In this document: piece after piece, positions 28,528 to 36,537 of the stretch
How the letters are laid out: the number at the start of each line of letters is the position of its first letter
How positions within the stretch are numbered: the first letter of the stretch is position 1
Assembly: GCA_964453215.1 (NCBI GenBank)
Contig: CAYVRR010000002.1
Coordinates: forward strand, 1-64,000
DNA from: SABI01 sp964453215
GTDB lineage: Bacteria > Spirochaetota > Spirochaetia > Sphaerochaetales > Sphaerochaetaceae
Length of the DNA: 64,000 nt
Direction of reading: 5' to 3'
The notes under the pieces: generated by a model
Told to the model about the DNA's origin: nothing
Database searches by the model: none
The model's input: the letters and a program-made list of their open reading frames with translations, nothing else
Program-made: the position numbers and the translations under genes

Positions 28528-28567
28528 CAGCCTCAAGTCTCCTTAAAGTTAGGGTACTTAGAGGCTG
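28528..28567 (-). terminator. Hairpin between rpsO and pnp
   Basis: CAGCCTC (28528-28534) pairs with GAGGCTG (28561-28567), and the pairing continues with AAGT/ACTT after a one-base bulge. On the minus strand it is followed by TTTTGTTATTGTTA. This fits a terminator or processing hairpin separating rpsO from pnp; a comparable intercistronic site exists in E. coli. Confidence 0.65.
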
Positions 28568-28595
28568 GAAATATTATTGTTCTACAATACATTCA

Positions 28596-28862
28596 CTATT
28601 TTCTGATCTCTAGACGTTGGATAAGATCACGATATCTATTTACGTCATTTAATCTGATATATTTTAACAATCTTCTTCTTTTACCAACCATTTTCAATAA
28701 TCCTCTTCGACCTGCATGGTCTTTTGGGAACTTTTTAAAGTGGTCTTGAAGATCTTTGATTCGGGCGGTGAGAAGAGCAACTTGTGCTTCTGCTGAACCT
28801 GTGTTTGTGGCTACACCACCATAATTTTCTACAATTTCTTGTTTTGCTTCTTTAGTTAACAT
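28596..28862 (-). CDS. rpsO: 30S ribosomal protein S15
   Basis: An 88-residue S15, a primary 16S rRNA binder. Typical segments are GSAEAQVALLTARI, HFKKFPKDHAGRRGLL and the C-terminal VGKRRRLLKYI. Length is normal. It overlaps the end of ribF by 11 bp and is followed by the hairpin and pnp. Confidence 0.97.
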   Translation of the reverse strand: MLTKEAKQEIVENYGGVATNTGSAEAQVALLTARIKDLQDHFKKFPKDHAGRRGLLKMVGKRRRLLKYIRLNDVNRYRDLIQRLEIRK

Positions 28863-29730
28863 CTTTAATTGATAACTCCTTTATAAATTCTAATCTATCG
28901 TATCTCGTAGGGTCTCTCCTTGTAAGGGATAATTCTATTCTTTTCACCTCATCTTGGCATGTTATTGTTAAGAATTTTTCATCTATACGACATAACACCT
29001 TAAATGAAGAAGAATCATACCAAATCAATCGAGCTTCGTACTCTCCTGGTGGCGGCAGAAGTTGTACAAACGACTCTAACGAAACTGTTGGAGGACATCC
29101 ATCTTTCCTGGAAGGTATATGGGCCAAGTCTAATGAATAATTTCTCCCGAGCAAAGTTGCAGTTGCAGCTAATTTGCCCACCAAAATGTCAGTACGAACA
29201 AGCGTACTACTATAATTAGTACCATCTTCAAGACGGTACATTTTTGGAACCATTAAAAAAGCATCGTTGGTATTCTGCATTAAGAAATTAGAAATTTCTT
29301 TTGGTCCTGTATTGGCACGTATGCCACAACGAAAGTTTTCACCAACAACTATTGCTCTTACATCAAATAAAGAGGTAATTCTAGCAATAAACTCTTCCCC
29401 TGTTAGTTTACTGAAATCAGGGGAAAAGTCAATCACCACCACTTTATCAACACCTAAAGATTGATAGAGCACACTTGCTAAGCGAAGAGTTAAGAGGGGG
29501 GGAAGAAAGTGGGCTCTACCCATCATCATCTTAGGGTTTTGGGCAAAGGTAAATACAACTGTATCACAATTTCCTATTTTTCTAGCTTGTTCTGATGCAG
29601 TTTTTATAATATTTTGATGTCCTTGGTGAAGTCCATCAAAGACTCCTATTGAGACAACAGCTGGTCGATTGGAAAATTCTCTATTCTTATATAGTTGATC
29701 AAAGTCGTAATATTGCACCCATTTCCCCAC
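28852..29730 (-). CDS. ribF: FAD synthetase RibF with degenerate kinase domain
   Basis: A 292-residue RibF homologue. The N-terminal FMN adenylyltransferase domain is intact: SIGVFDGLHQGHQNI (about 28-42), IVVGENFRCG and SSTLVRTDIL. The C-terminal part should be the riboflavin kinase domain, but its signature (a GxVVxG loop followed by GFPTAN) is missing. What remains is ~85 residues after LLGRNYSL with no conserved kinase motif. It probably makes FAD from FMN but may not phosphorylate riboflavin. The GTG start at 29730 is retained; an in-frame GTG at 29718 is an alternative. It lies between truB and rpsO. Confidence 0.82.
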   Translation of the reverse strand: MGKWVQYYDFDQLYKNREFSNRPAVVSIGVFDGLHQGHQNIIKTASEQARKIGNCDTVVFTFAQNPKMMMGRAHFLPPLLTLRLASVLYQSLGVDKVVVIDFSPDFSKLTGEEFIARITSLFDVRAIVVGENFRCGIRANTGPKEISNFLMQNTNDAFLMVPKMYRLEDGTNYSSTLVRTDILVGKLAATATLLGRNYSLDLAHIPSRKDGCPPTVSLESFVQLLPPPGEYEARLIWYDSSSFKVLCRIDEKFLTITCQDEVKRIELSLTRRDPTRYDRLEFIKELSIKDVN

Positions 29731-29732
29731 TT

Positions 29733-30623
29733 TTAACCCAAAATAGCTATTGATGAAGAGATATTCTTTTCATCATCAAGAGCTACAACAGCTAACATTG
29801 AGCTATTTTTATTATAGATAATAGCATACTTTGTCCCATCATGTAGCTTTGTTTCAATAATATCCTCTTTATGAGGTAAATTTCCATGACTTAATGGAAT
29901 TACTGCTCTATCATCAACAACTATTGTTCCCATGAGGGGGTGGGATTGTAAGATACTTTCACTTAATTGTACACTTCTTTGAAGTGCTTCTTTATCTTCA
30001 GCTTTGACACTATCAGCTAAAGAATATGGTCCTATATGAGTTCTTTCTAACTCTGTTACATAGGCAACTGTGTTACAAGAGGCCGCAATATCTCGAGCAA
30101 GGGAGCGAATATAGGTTCCTTTCGAGCAATGAATTGTAAGGGTAAGATAAGGAGGGGTGTAATAGATCTCTTTTATTGAGTGAATAGTAACTTCCCGAGG
30201 AACTAGTGGAACCTCTTTCCCTTCCCTCACCAACTCATAAGCTCTTTTGCCATTGAGGTGTATCGCTGAGTATTTAGGGGGAACTTGAGAAATGGGGCCT
30301 TTAAATTCTTTTTCAATTACTGTAATAATTTCATCAAGAGTTGGAATAGCTCCCCTTTTAATTACTTCACCCTCAGGGTCGAGGGTGTCAGTAAGAATGC
30401 CAAACTCAAAGGTTGCTTTATATTTTTTATCTAAGGATGAGAAGATAGAGTTAAGTTTAGTCATTCTGCCAGTGAGGACAATCATCAATCCATGGGCAAA
30501 TTTATCGAGTGTTCCCCCATGTCCCACTTTTTTATCAATCGCCCTCTTTATTGGAGAGAGCGATGAAAAGCTTGTTACGCCAGTAGGTTTATCTATTAAC
30601 AGAACAGATGAAACTATTTCCAT
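29733..30623 (-). CDS. truB: tRNA pseudouridine(55) synthase
   Basis: A 296-residue TruB that makes pseudouridine 55 in the T loop of tRNAs. Signatures are LLIDKPTGVTSF, KVGHGGTLDKFAHGLMIV (catalytic Asp in TLDKFA, where TLDPxA is usual), YSAIHLNGKRAYELVREG and CSKGTYIRSLARDIA. It is in the rbfA-truB-ribF-rpsO order common in bacteria, 3 bp after rbfA. Confidence 0.95.
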   Translation of the reverse strand: MEIVSSVLLIDKPTGVTSFSSLSPIKRAIDKKVGHGGTLDKFAHGLMIVLTGRMTKLNSIFSSLDKKYKATFEFGILTDTLDPEGEVIKRGAIPTLDEIITVIEKEFKGPISQVPPKYSAIHLNGKRAYELVREGKEVPLVPREVTIHSIKEIYYTPPYLTLTIHCSKGTYIRSLARDIAASCNTVAYVTELERTHIGPYSLADSVKAEDKEALQRSVQLSESILQSHPLMGTIVVDDRAVIPLSHGNLPHKEDIIETKLHDGTKYAIIYNKNSSMLAVVALDDEKNISSSIAILG

Positions 30624-30626
30624 ATC

Positions 30627-30974
30627 TTAATCATGAAGAGAATCAATTAAATCAGACATTCTCTTCTGTTCAGCAATAGAATTATCTATTTTAAAGGTGA
30701 GTTGAGGCGTATTACGAGTTGTTAAGATTTTACCAAGTCTGTTTTGGATATATCCAGCAGAGTGTTGGAGTGCATCTACCGATTTTTGTAATGTGTTATC
30801 TTCAACAAAGCTTGTGATATACACAGTTGCGTAGGCTTTATCTTTAGAAAGCACAACCTCACTAACAGAGACAAACTCACTTAACTGAGGATGTTTAATC
30901 TCTTTTGTGATAATTAACATCCCTATTGCTTCTTGAATTCTTTGCGCTAATCTTTCGTGTACATGATTAATCAT
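30627..30974 (-). CDS. rbfA: Ribosome-binding factor A
   Basis: A 115-residue KH-type protein for 30S maturation and 16S 5'-end processing. The segments RLAQRIQEAIGMLI, VSEVVLSKDKAYATVYI and GYIQNRLGKIL...RNTPQLTFKID fit the family. It overlaps infB by 8 bp. Confidence 0.93.
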   Translation of the reverse strand: MINHVHERLAQRIQEAIGMLIITKEIKHPQLSEFVSVSEVVLSKDKAYATVYITSFVEDNTLQKSVDALQHSAGYIQNRLGKILTTRNTPQLTFKIDNSIAEQKRMSDLIDSLHD

Positions 30975-33696
30975 TATTCTTTAACACCCTTTTTGTTTCA
31001 ACAACATCAATTACTTCAAGTATATCTCCAACTTTGAGATCTTGGAAGTTGTCAATTCCAACTCCACATTCAAAGCCTTCAACAACTTCTTTTGCGTCAT
31101 CTTTAAATCGTTTAAGAGAGGTAATCTTTCCAGTGTGCAACTTAATGCCATCTCTAATTACATTCACTTGGGCATTTCTTCTTACCTTGCCACTTGTGAC
31201 GATAGATCCTGCAATTGTTCCAATTTTTGGAACTTTAAATGTTTCTCTCACTTCTACTTGCCCAATGACAACTTCAGTTCGAATCGGAGCTAACATCCCT
31301 TCCATTGCATCTCTGATATCATCAACTGCATCATAAATAATGTTATACTTTCTTATTTCAATCTTTTCCCGTTCAGCAAGAGTTTGTGCTCGAGGAGTGG
31401 GTCTTACGTTAAATCCTAACACAAGAGCATTAGATGCGATTGCTAAGTTAATGTCATCTTCAATAATTGCACCTGCTGAGGCTCTAATTGCATTTAACCT
31501 AATTTCATCTGTAGAGAGTTTTTCAAGTGAATGTTGAACTGCTTCAACAGATCCTTGTACATCCCCTTTAATAATTACGTTAAACTCTTGAATTGTTCCA
31601 TCATGCATTTTATCAAAAATATTATCGAGAGTAACTTTTTTCACATTTCTAGCTTGTCCAAGTTTTTCTAACTCTTGTCGTTTTCCACCAACTTGTCTTG
31701 CTTGTTTCTCATTCTCAGTTACTTGGAATGGATCTCCTGCTCCTGGGATATCAGAAAGACCAATTATTTCTACAGGGGTAGCAGGACCTGCTTCTGTAAT
31801 TCGTACCCCTTTGTCATTAAACATAGCTCTTACTTTCCCAGGATAGATTCCTGCTACAAAGTTATCTCCCACTTTGAGAGTTCCACGTTCAATGATTACT
31901 GAGGCAACAGTTCCTCGACCTTGATCAATTCTCGATTCTAAAACTTTTCCTTCAGCTCGTACATGTGGGTTTGCTTTTAATTCAAGCATTTCAGCTTGGA
32001 GAAGGATGGTATCAAGTAATTCATCAATACCAATTCTTTTTAAAGCAGAGAGTTCACAGTAGAGGGTTGATCCACCCCAATCTTCAGGCATAAGGCCATG
32101 GTCAGAGAGTTGTTGTTTTACTCTATCAACATTTGCTTCATATAAGTCAATTTTGTTCACTGCGACAATAATTGGAACCTTTGCTGCTTTTGCATGGTCA
32201 ACTGCTTCAATAGTTTGAGGCATCACACCATCATTTGCAGCTACGACAAGGACAACTATGTCAGTAACTTGTGCTCCACGAGCTCTCATCATTGTAAATG
32301 CTGCGTGTCCTGGAGTATCTAAAAATACAACGTCCCCTTTTTGAGGGATTGATACTTTGTATGCACCAATATGTTGTGTAATTCCTCCAAACTCATCAGC
32401 TACCACATCTGTTGATCTAATTGCATCGAGAAGTTTTGTTTTACCATGGTCTACGTGCCCCATAATTGTAACAATTGGAGCTCTGTCTACCATATCTTTA
32501 TCTTTATCATCTTCTGTTTGAATTAATGTTTCATCATACAGGGAGACTAAATTAACTTCACAGTTATACTCACTTGCAATAAGGGTTGCTACATCTGAAT
32601 CGATTTGTTCATTGATAGTAACCATCATCCCCATTGAAAATAGTTTGCCAATAACTTCAGAAGCTTTGAGATTCATCTTCTTCGCTAAGTCACTAACTGT
32701 GATAACTTCCATGATATCTATTTTCTTAGGAACAGGATTTGCTCGGTGAACATCTTTCCTCTTGATGTGGAAATCTTTCTCTGTATCACGTTCGGGTCTT
32801 TGGAAGCTTTTCTTCTTTTTAAAGATTTTTTTACTAGTTTTTTGTACTACTGTCTCTTCTGGTTTACTTGGAGATCCTGGTCTTGGAGGTCTAGGACCTC
32901 TATTAAAGGTATTTGGTCCCCTATTATCTCTATTAAATGGGGGGCGAGATCCTGGAGCTCCACCTTGACGAGGTTGATATCCCCCTTCCCTGTTTTGGTT
33001 AAAGGGAGGGCGAGATCCTGGAGCTCCACCTTGACGAGGTTGGTATCCCCCTTCCCTATTTTGGTTATAAGGGGGACGAGATCCTGGAGCACCAGCTGGT
33101 CCTCGAGGGGCTCCTCTGTCAGTGTTTTGTGGTCTATTTTGAAATCCACCAACTTGCCCAACTTGTCGGGACGGACCTGATTGGGCAGGTTTAGGGGTGT
33201 TTTGAATATTCTTTCTCCACTCAGCATGGTCTTGGGCACTTTGGCCTTGTCCTGGAACTGGTGGAAGATTTTTAGGATCAATTACCTTAATAGTAGAAAC
33301 ACCTGTGTGTGGAGTCTTTTTGAAAGGTTCATGAGTTTTCCTATGTTGTTGAGTTTTTCGAGTATCAAGGGGTTTTTTTGTTGTCCCTTTTGAATCTTTC
33401 TCTTTTACAGGTGCTTTTTGATCACTTGGTGTAGAAAGAGATTCTTTAGGTGTACCTTCTTGTGGTTTCTCAACTGTAGGACTTTTAGTTTCGACAACAG
33501 GCTCTTTTGGTTCACTTTGAACTGCTTGTGGTCGTACCACAACAACCCGTTTTTTTACCACCACTACTTTTTTCTTCTCACCCACACGTGGATTAGAAAC
33601 AGCTTTCTTTTCTGATGACTCCTCTTTAGGAGCCTCATTCTGATTTTTCTGGTGTCTAATTAGGGTTGCTTTTGGCTTTTTATCTTCTTCACTCAT
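30967..33696 (-). CDS. infB: Translation initiation factor IF-2
   Basis: A 909-residue GTPase that places initiator tRNA on the 30S subunit. The first ~320 residues are a basic, Pro/Gly/Arg-rich region with an internal 22-residue repeat. An IF2_N module (TVSDLAKKMNLKASEVI) comes next. The G domain follows with GHVDHGKT (G1, ~415), DTPGH (G3), NKID (G4) and the downstream beta barrels. The C-terminal domain binding fMet-tRNA contains FECGVGIDNFQDLKVGD. It sits between nusA and rbfA. Confidence 0.96.
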   Translation of the reverse strand: MSEEDKKPKATLIRHQKNQNEAPKEESSEKKAVSNPRVGEKKKVVVVKKRVVVVRPQAVQSEPKEPVVETKSPTVEKPQEGTPKESLSTPSDQKAPVKEKDSKGTTKKPLDTRKTQQHRKTHEPFKKTPHTGVSTIKVIDPKNLPPVPGQGQSAQDHAEWRKNIQNTPKPAQSGPSRQVGQVGGFQNRPQNTDRGAPRGPAGAPGSRPPYNQNREGGYQPRQGGAPGSRPPFNQNREGGYQPRQGGAPGSRPPFNRDNRGPNTFNRGPRPPRPGSPSKPEETVVQKTSKKIFKKKKSFQRPERDTEKDFHIKRKDVHRANPVPKKIDIMEVITVSDLAKKMNLKASEVIGKLFSMGMMVTINEQIDSDVATLIASEYNCEVNLVSLYDETLIQTEDDKDKDMVDRAPIVTIMGHVDHGKTKLLDAIRSTDVVADEFGGITQHIGAYKVSIPQKGDVVFLDTPGHAAFTMMRARGAQVTDIVVLVVAANDGVMPQTIEAVDHAKAAKVPIIVAVNKIDLYEANVDRVKQQLSDHGLMPEDWGGSTLYCELSALKRIGIDELLDTILLQAEMLELKANPHVRAEGKVLESRIDQGRGTVASVIIERGTLKVGDNFVAGIYPGKVRAMFNDKGVRITEAGPATPVEIIGLSDIPGAGDPFQVTENEKQARQVGGKRQELEKLGQARNVKKVTLDNIFDKMHDGTIQEFNVIIKGDVQGSVEAVQHSLEKLSTDEIRLNAIRASAGAIIEDDINLAIASNALVLGFNVRPTPRAQTLAEREKIEIRKYNIIYDAVDDIRDAMEGMLAPIRTEVVIGQVEVRETFKVPKIGTIAGSIVTSGKVRRNAQVNVIRDGIKLHTGKITSLKRFKDDAKEVVEGFECGVGIDNFQDLKVGDILEVIDVVETKRVLKNND
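32942..33107 (-). repeat. 66-bp tandem repeat inside infB
   Basis: Two and a half copies of a 66-bp unit (starts at 32942, 33008 and about 33074 on the plus strand) encode a 22-residue unit of the form GGAPGSRPPFNQNREGG plus YQPRQ. Copies are nearly identical at the DNA level, so recent expansion or ongoing copy-number change is plausible. Confidence 0.85.
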
Positions 33697-33709
33697 ACTT
33701 ATTTAATCA

Positions 33710-35170
33710 CTACTCCTCATCAACTTCAACTTCTTCAAAACTTAATCCTACTCCACAATTGGGGCAACTTGTCATCTCTGGATTAAGAGTGTGTCCGCAT
33801 TCTGGGCAAAGGAACTGTTGTTCTACTTCATCCTTCGATTCTTCTTCTACGATATCTACATACTCAGAAAGAATGGAGAGACCAGAGCGCATCTCTTGTT
33901 CACTGATATCTTCAAATGATGCAATATCCTCATCGCTCAAGTTCACAAACTCTTCGACTGTATAGATGTCATAGTATTGAAGTTTCTGAAGTAGGTGTGA
34001 GTCAAACTCTGCTATATCAGAGAGCATCATCTCTTCATCATCATATTCGATATACTCATCTACCGCACTGTCATCACCAAAGAGTGCATCAATTCTCTCT
34101 TTCGTCTCTACATCTAAGTCTAATTCTCTATACTGGTCAACAGTCTTCACATCAATGATCCAGTCAGCAAGTTTATTAGCAAGTCGTACATTAATCCCCT
34201 GCTTTCCAATAGCTAATGATAGTTGAGCATCATCTACTACTGCAATAGCAGTTCTTTTGTGTTCATCTAAAATGACTACCTTCTTAATCTCTGCAGGAGA
34301 TAGACAATTCTTAATATACTCGATGGGATTAGGATCATATCGTAATACATCGATTCTTTCCCCTTCCATCTCTCTCATAATAGTCTGAACTCGAATTCCC
34401 TTCAACCCAACACATGCTCCAACTGGATCTAAATCGTTTCTATGTGAATATACTGCCACTTTTGTGCGATATCCTGGTTCTCGAACGATTTTATGTATTT
34501 CAATGGAGTGATCATAAATTTCTGGAATTTCTAATTCAAACAATTTCCTTACAAATTCTGAGTGAGTTCTGCTCAGTTCAACTCTCAAATCTCCCCTTTC
34601 AGGTTTCTCTACTCTATATACATAACACTTTATCTTATCATTTTTTCGATAGACTTCTCTAGGGGATTGATACCCTTTAGGGAGGATTCCTTCAACTTTG
34701 CCAAGATCAATAATCATATCACCTTTGTTTTCTCTTTGGTAATATCCAATGATCATCTCCCCTTCTTTTGCTTTAAATTCAGAATAGAGGGTATCTTTTT
34801 GTATTTCTCTCAGTTCTTGTTTTGCTTTTTGCTTTGCACTTTGAACTGATATTCTATCAAAAGTTTTAGGGTCAATACTTATTAATAATTCATCCCCTAT
34901 CTCACAATCGTCATGAAGTTCTCTCGCATCTGTGAACGATATTTCATCTATCATCCCATCAAATTCATCATCTTCAACAATTTTCTTCCTTGCAAATAAT
35001 TCTACAGAATCAAGAGCATCATTGAATTTGACAACTGCATTGTCACTTGAACCATATTTTCTTTTATATGCAGCAAGAAGTACATCTGTGATAGTTTCTA
35101 ACACTACATCTTCAGATATACCTCGCTCATTTACTAAATTGCGAATTGCTTCACCTAATTCATTGGACAT
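33710..35170 (-). CDS. nusA: Transcription termination/antitermination factor NusA with C-terminal zinc ribbon
   Basis: A 486-residue NusA. The N-terminal polymerase-binding domain is followed by an S1 domain (ENKGDMIIDLGKVEGILP), then KH1/KH2 with VGACVGLKGIRVQTIMREMEGERIDV-type residues and LAIGKQGINVRLA. After ~residue 385 a helix-hairpin-helix-like segment (VNLSDEDIASFEDIS) is present. The last 32 residues hold C455-x2-C458 and C469-x2-C472, a zinc-ribbon pattern not usual for NusA. The ATG at 35170 is preferred, with GGGAGGA upstream; an ATG at 35188 would put that site inside the gene. Confidence 0.93.
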   Translation of the reverse strand: MSNELGEAIRNLVNERGISEDVVLETITDVLLAAYKRKYGSSDNAVVKFNDALDSVELFARKKIVEDDEFDGMIDEISFTDARELHDDCEIGDELLISIDPKTFDRISVQSAKQKAKQELREIQKDTLYSEFKAKEGEMIIGYYQRENKGDMIIDLGKVEGILPKGYQSPREVYRKNDKIKCYVYRVEKPERGDLRVELSRTHSEFVRKLFELEIPEIYDHSIEIHKIVREPGYRTKVAVYSHRNDLDPVGACVGLKGIRVQTIMREMEGERIDVLRYDPNPIEYIKNCLSPAEIKKVVILDEHKRTAIAVVDDAQLSLAIGKQGINVRLANKLADWIIDVKTVDQYRELDLDVETKERIDALFGDDSAVDEYIEYDDEEMMLSDIAEFDSHLLQKLQYYDIYTVEEFVNLSDEDIASFEDISEQEMRSGLSILSEYVDIVEEESKDEVEQQFLCPECGHTLNPEMTSCPNCGVGLSFEEVEVDEE

Positions 35171-35172
35171 TT

Positions 35173-35658
35173 TTACATATCCTCCCATGCATAAGCTAAT
35201 TTTGCTTTTTGAATACGCTCATTTGGTATGGTGTATTCATCTATGATATCTTTTGTATCTTCTATAACAGCGTGGTGAAGAGTCACCTCGTCTTCTTGTA
35301 CCGCTGATAATATTCCTTCAATCCACGCTTCAATTTTACTATCATACACTCTTACCTGTCGATTAATAAAAACGGTGAATTCATAAAAATCTTTGATATT
35401 TCGTTGAATTCCAGGAGTTGTTACTTCCATATCTATCTCTCGATTGTTTTCTAAAAGTGAGAGTCTTGGTTGTAGTAATTTATGAGATATAGCACACTCA
35501 TTAATTCCAGCAGTATAATCACTATTGGTTATTACAATTTGATAAAACACTCTATTCGTTAACTCCTCTTTTCTAAAAGATACTAACTTTATGTTAATAT
35601 TTTCTAAAAGAGTAGCTATTGTATCAAATTCAGGGTGCTTACGTAATTTGTTTCTCAT
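35173..35658 (-). CDS. rimP: Ribosome maturation factor RimP
   Basis: A 161-residue RimP, needed for 30S assembly. It is recognised by position before nusA and by the family segment LSLLENNREIDMEVTTPGIQRNIKD, where VSSPGLDRPL-like residues are usual, and by the C-terminal beta domain (RVYDSKIEAWIEGILSAV). Sequence similarity is modest. The ATG at 35658 is chosen; GGAG lies 4 nt upstream. An in-frame extension to 35727 would run through the leader hairpin and promoter. Confidence 0.8.
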   Translation of the reverse strand: MRNKLRKHPEFDTIATLLENINIKLVSFRKEELTNRVFYQIVITNSDYTAGINECAISHKLLQPRLSLLENNREIDMEVTTPGIQRNIKDFYEFTVFINRQVRVYDSKIEAWIEGILSAVQEDEVTLHHAVIEDTKDIIDEYTIPNERIQKAKLAYAWEDM

Positions 35659-35668
35659 ATTTCTCCAT

Positions 35669-35697
35669 AAAAAAGGGACCTGCTCGTTAGCGATCCC
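35669..35697 (-). terminator. Terminator-like hairpin in the rimP-nusA-infB leader
   Basis: On the minus strand GGGATC (35697-35692) pairs with GGTCCC (35680-35675). An inner GCT/AGC stem is separated by a one-base bulge, and six T residues follow (35674-35669). It lies after the predicted promoter and directly before the Shine-Dalgarno of rimP, so it looks like an attenuator for the whole operon. Confidence 0.6.
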
Positions 35698-35725
35698 CCA
35701 AAAATCTAACCTAATTCCTAAGAAC

Positions 35726-35754
35726 ACTTTAGTTGATATTCAAATATATGTCAA
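35726..35754 (-). promoter_or_regulatory. Predicted sigma-70 promoter of rimP-nusA-infB operon
   Basis: On the minus strand a perfect TTGACA (35754-35749) is followed by a 17-nt spacer and TAAAGT (35731-35726, four of six consensus bases). The transcript would start near 35719, giving a leader of about 60 nt. Confidence 0.55.
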
Positions 35755-35758
35755 CAAA

Positions 35759-35810
35759 CCCATCCAATTAGCCTCATGTAAAAATAATATCATCATACGT
35801 AATGGATGGG
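35759..35810. repeat. Inverted repeat upstream of rimP promoter
   Basis: CCCATCCA (35759-35766) and TGGATGGG (35803-35810) are perfect 8-bp arms, extendable by TTA with one bulge. They enclose ~36 bp of AT-rich DNA. The element lies just upstream of the -35 box, so it could be a regulator site or the end of an upstream transcript. No T run follows on either strand. Confidence 0.4.
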
Positions 35811-35994
35811 GACTTTGTCTCTTGTTCGAAGAAAGTTCTAAAAAACAAATAAGGGTTAGTTTTTAAACTCTTCAATGTCAAGAACTCACCCCACCCTATA
35901 ATTAAGGCTTTTAGAGTATGTGTTATGATGATGAATGTATTCAAAGAGATAAAAGATGCCTGTGAGGAAAAGAGTTCTATAGATAGAGATACCT

Positions 35995-36022
35995 AAAAAA
36001 CTCTACCCATTTTTACATAGAG
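35995..36022 (-). terminator. Terminator after comF remnant
   Basis: On the minus strand CTCTA (36022-36018) pairs with TAGAG (36005-36001), followed by six T residues (36000-35995). It lies 7 nt beyond the comF stop codon. The remaining 35659-35994 interval carries only the rimP promoter, leader hairpin and inverted repeat. Confidence 0.6.
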
Positions 36023-36029
36023 AACTTTT

Positions 36030-36512
36030 TTATACATCACTAATTAAAGAGATATTAAAGAACTGATTACCTTCTTTAAGAGATAGGCATAAAGGAGTAG
36101 TTCCTTTAAGTAGGCGCTGAGTATGTATGTAGGAAATGAGGAGATCAAAAAAAGAACTATGTGGGGTATCATGTTCATCATGATAGAGATTAAAGGAGTT
36201 TTTTTTGTCAATACTTGATAATTCTTGTAATATAATATCACCTATTTGTGTAACACAGTGAGTAGCTTTAAGATGTTTTAAATTTTCGATAAGTGTTTTA
36301 ATAATAATTGTGTTATCGAATAAGATATAGTGGAATTGTTTTGTTTTACACAAACAAACACTTGAACTTGAAATAAGGTGACGAGCACATCTATTGCAAA
36401 GACCATACATGTATGAACTTTTAAGCTCATGGTGAATAAGAAAAAGACATGTGGTGCAAAATCCTTTTGATGGTTTTTTGCATATTGGACAGACTTGATG
36501 GAATACCTTCAT
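36030..36512 (-). CDS. ComF-like protein, C-terminus truncated or degenerate
   Basis: A 160-residue protein. The first ~55 residues resemble the double zinc-ribbon N-terminus of ComF family proteins (CPICKKPSKGFCTTC, then CNRCARHL and CLC), and FDNTIIIKTLIENLKHLKA resembles the start of the phosphoribosyltransferase part. ComF proteins are usually ~220-240 residues with a C-terminal PRPP-binding loop. Here that loop is absent and no fragment of it was found downstream. It is either a decayed gene or a reduced variant. It lies 25 bp after mutS and has its own terminator. Confidence 0.6.
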   Translation of the reverse strand: MKVFHQVCPICKKPSKGFCTTCLFLIHHELKSSYMYGLCNRCARHLISSSSVCLCKTKQFHYILFDNTIIIKTLIENLKHLKATHCVTQIGDIILQELSSIDKKNSFNLYHDEHDTPHSSFFDLLISYIHTQRLLKGTTPLCLSLKEGNQFFNISLISDV

Positions 36513-36537
36513 ACCTTATAGACGCATCAGTTACTCT

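Noticed and set aside
32942..33107. CRISPR-like spacing of repeats
   Set aside because: Units are contiguous 66-bp coding repeats in infB, without spacers.
32746..33281. Long open frames opposite and out of frame in infB
   Set aside because: They arise from the Gly/Pro/Arg-rich repeats of IF-2; biased composition keeps other frames open.
35173..35727. Longer rimP start at 35727
   Set aside because: It would begin at the -10 box and translate the terminator-like hairpin; ATG 35658 has a ribosome site.
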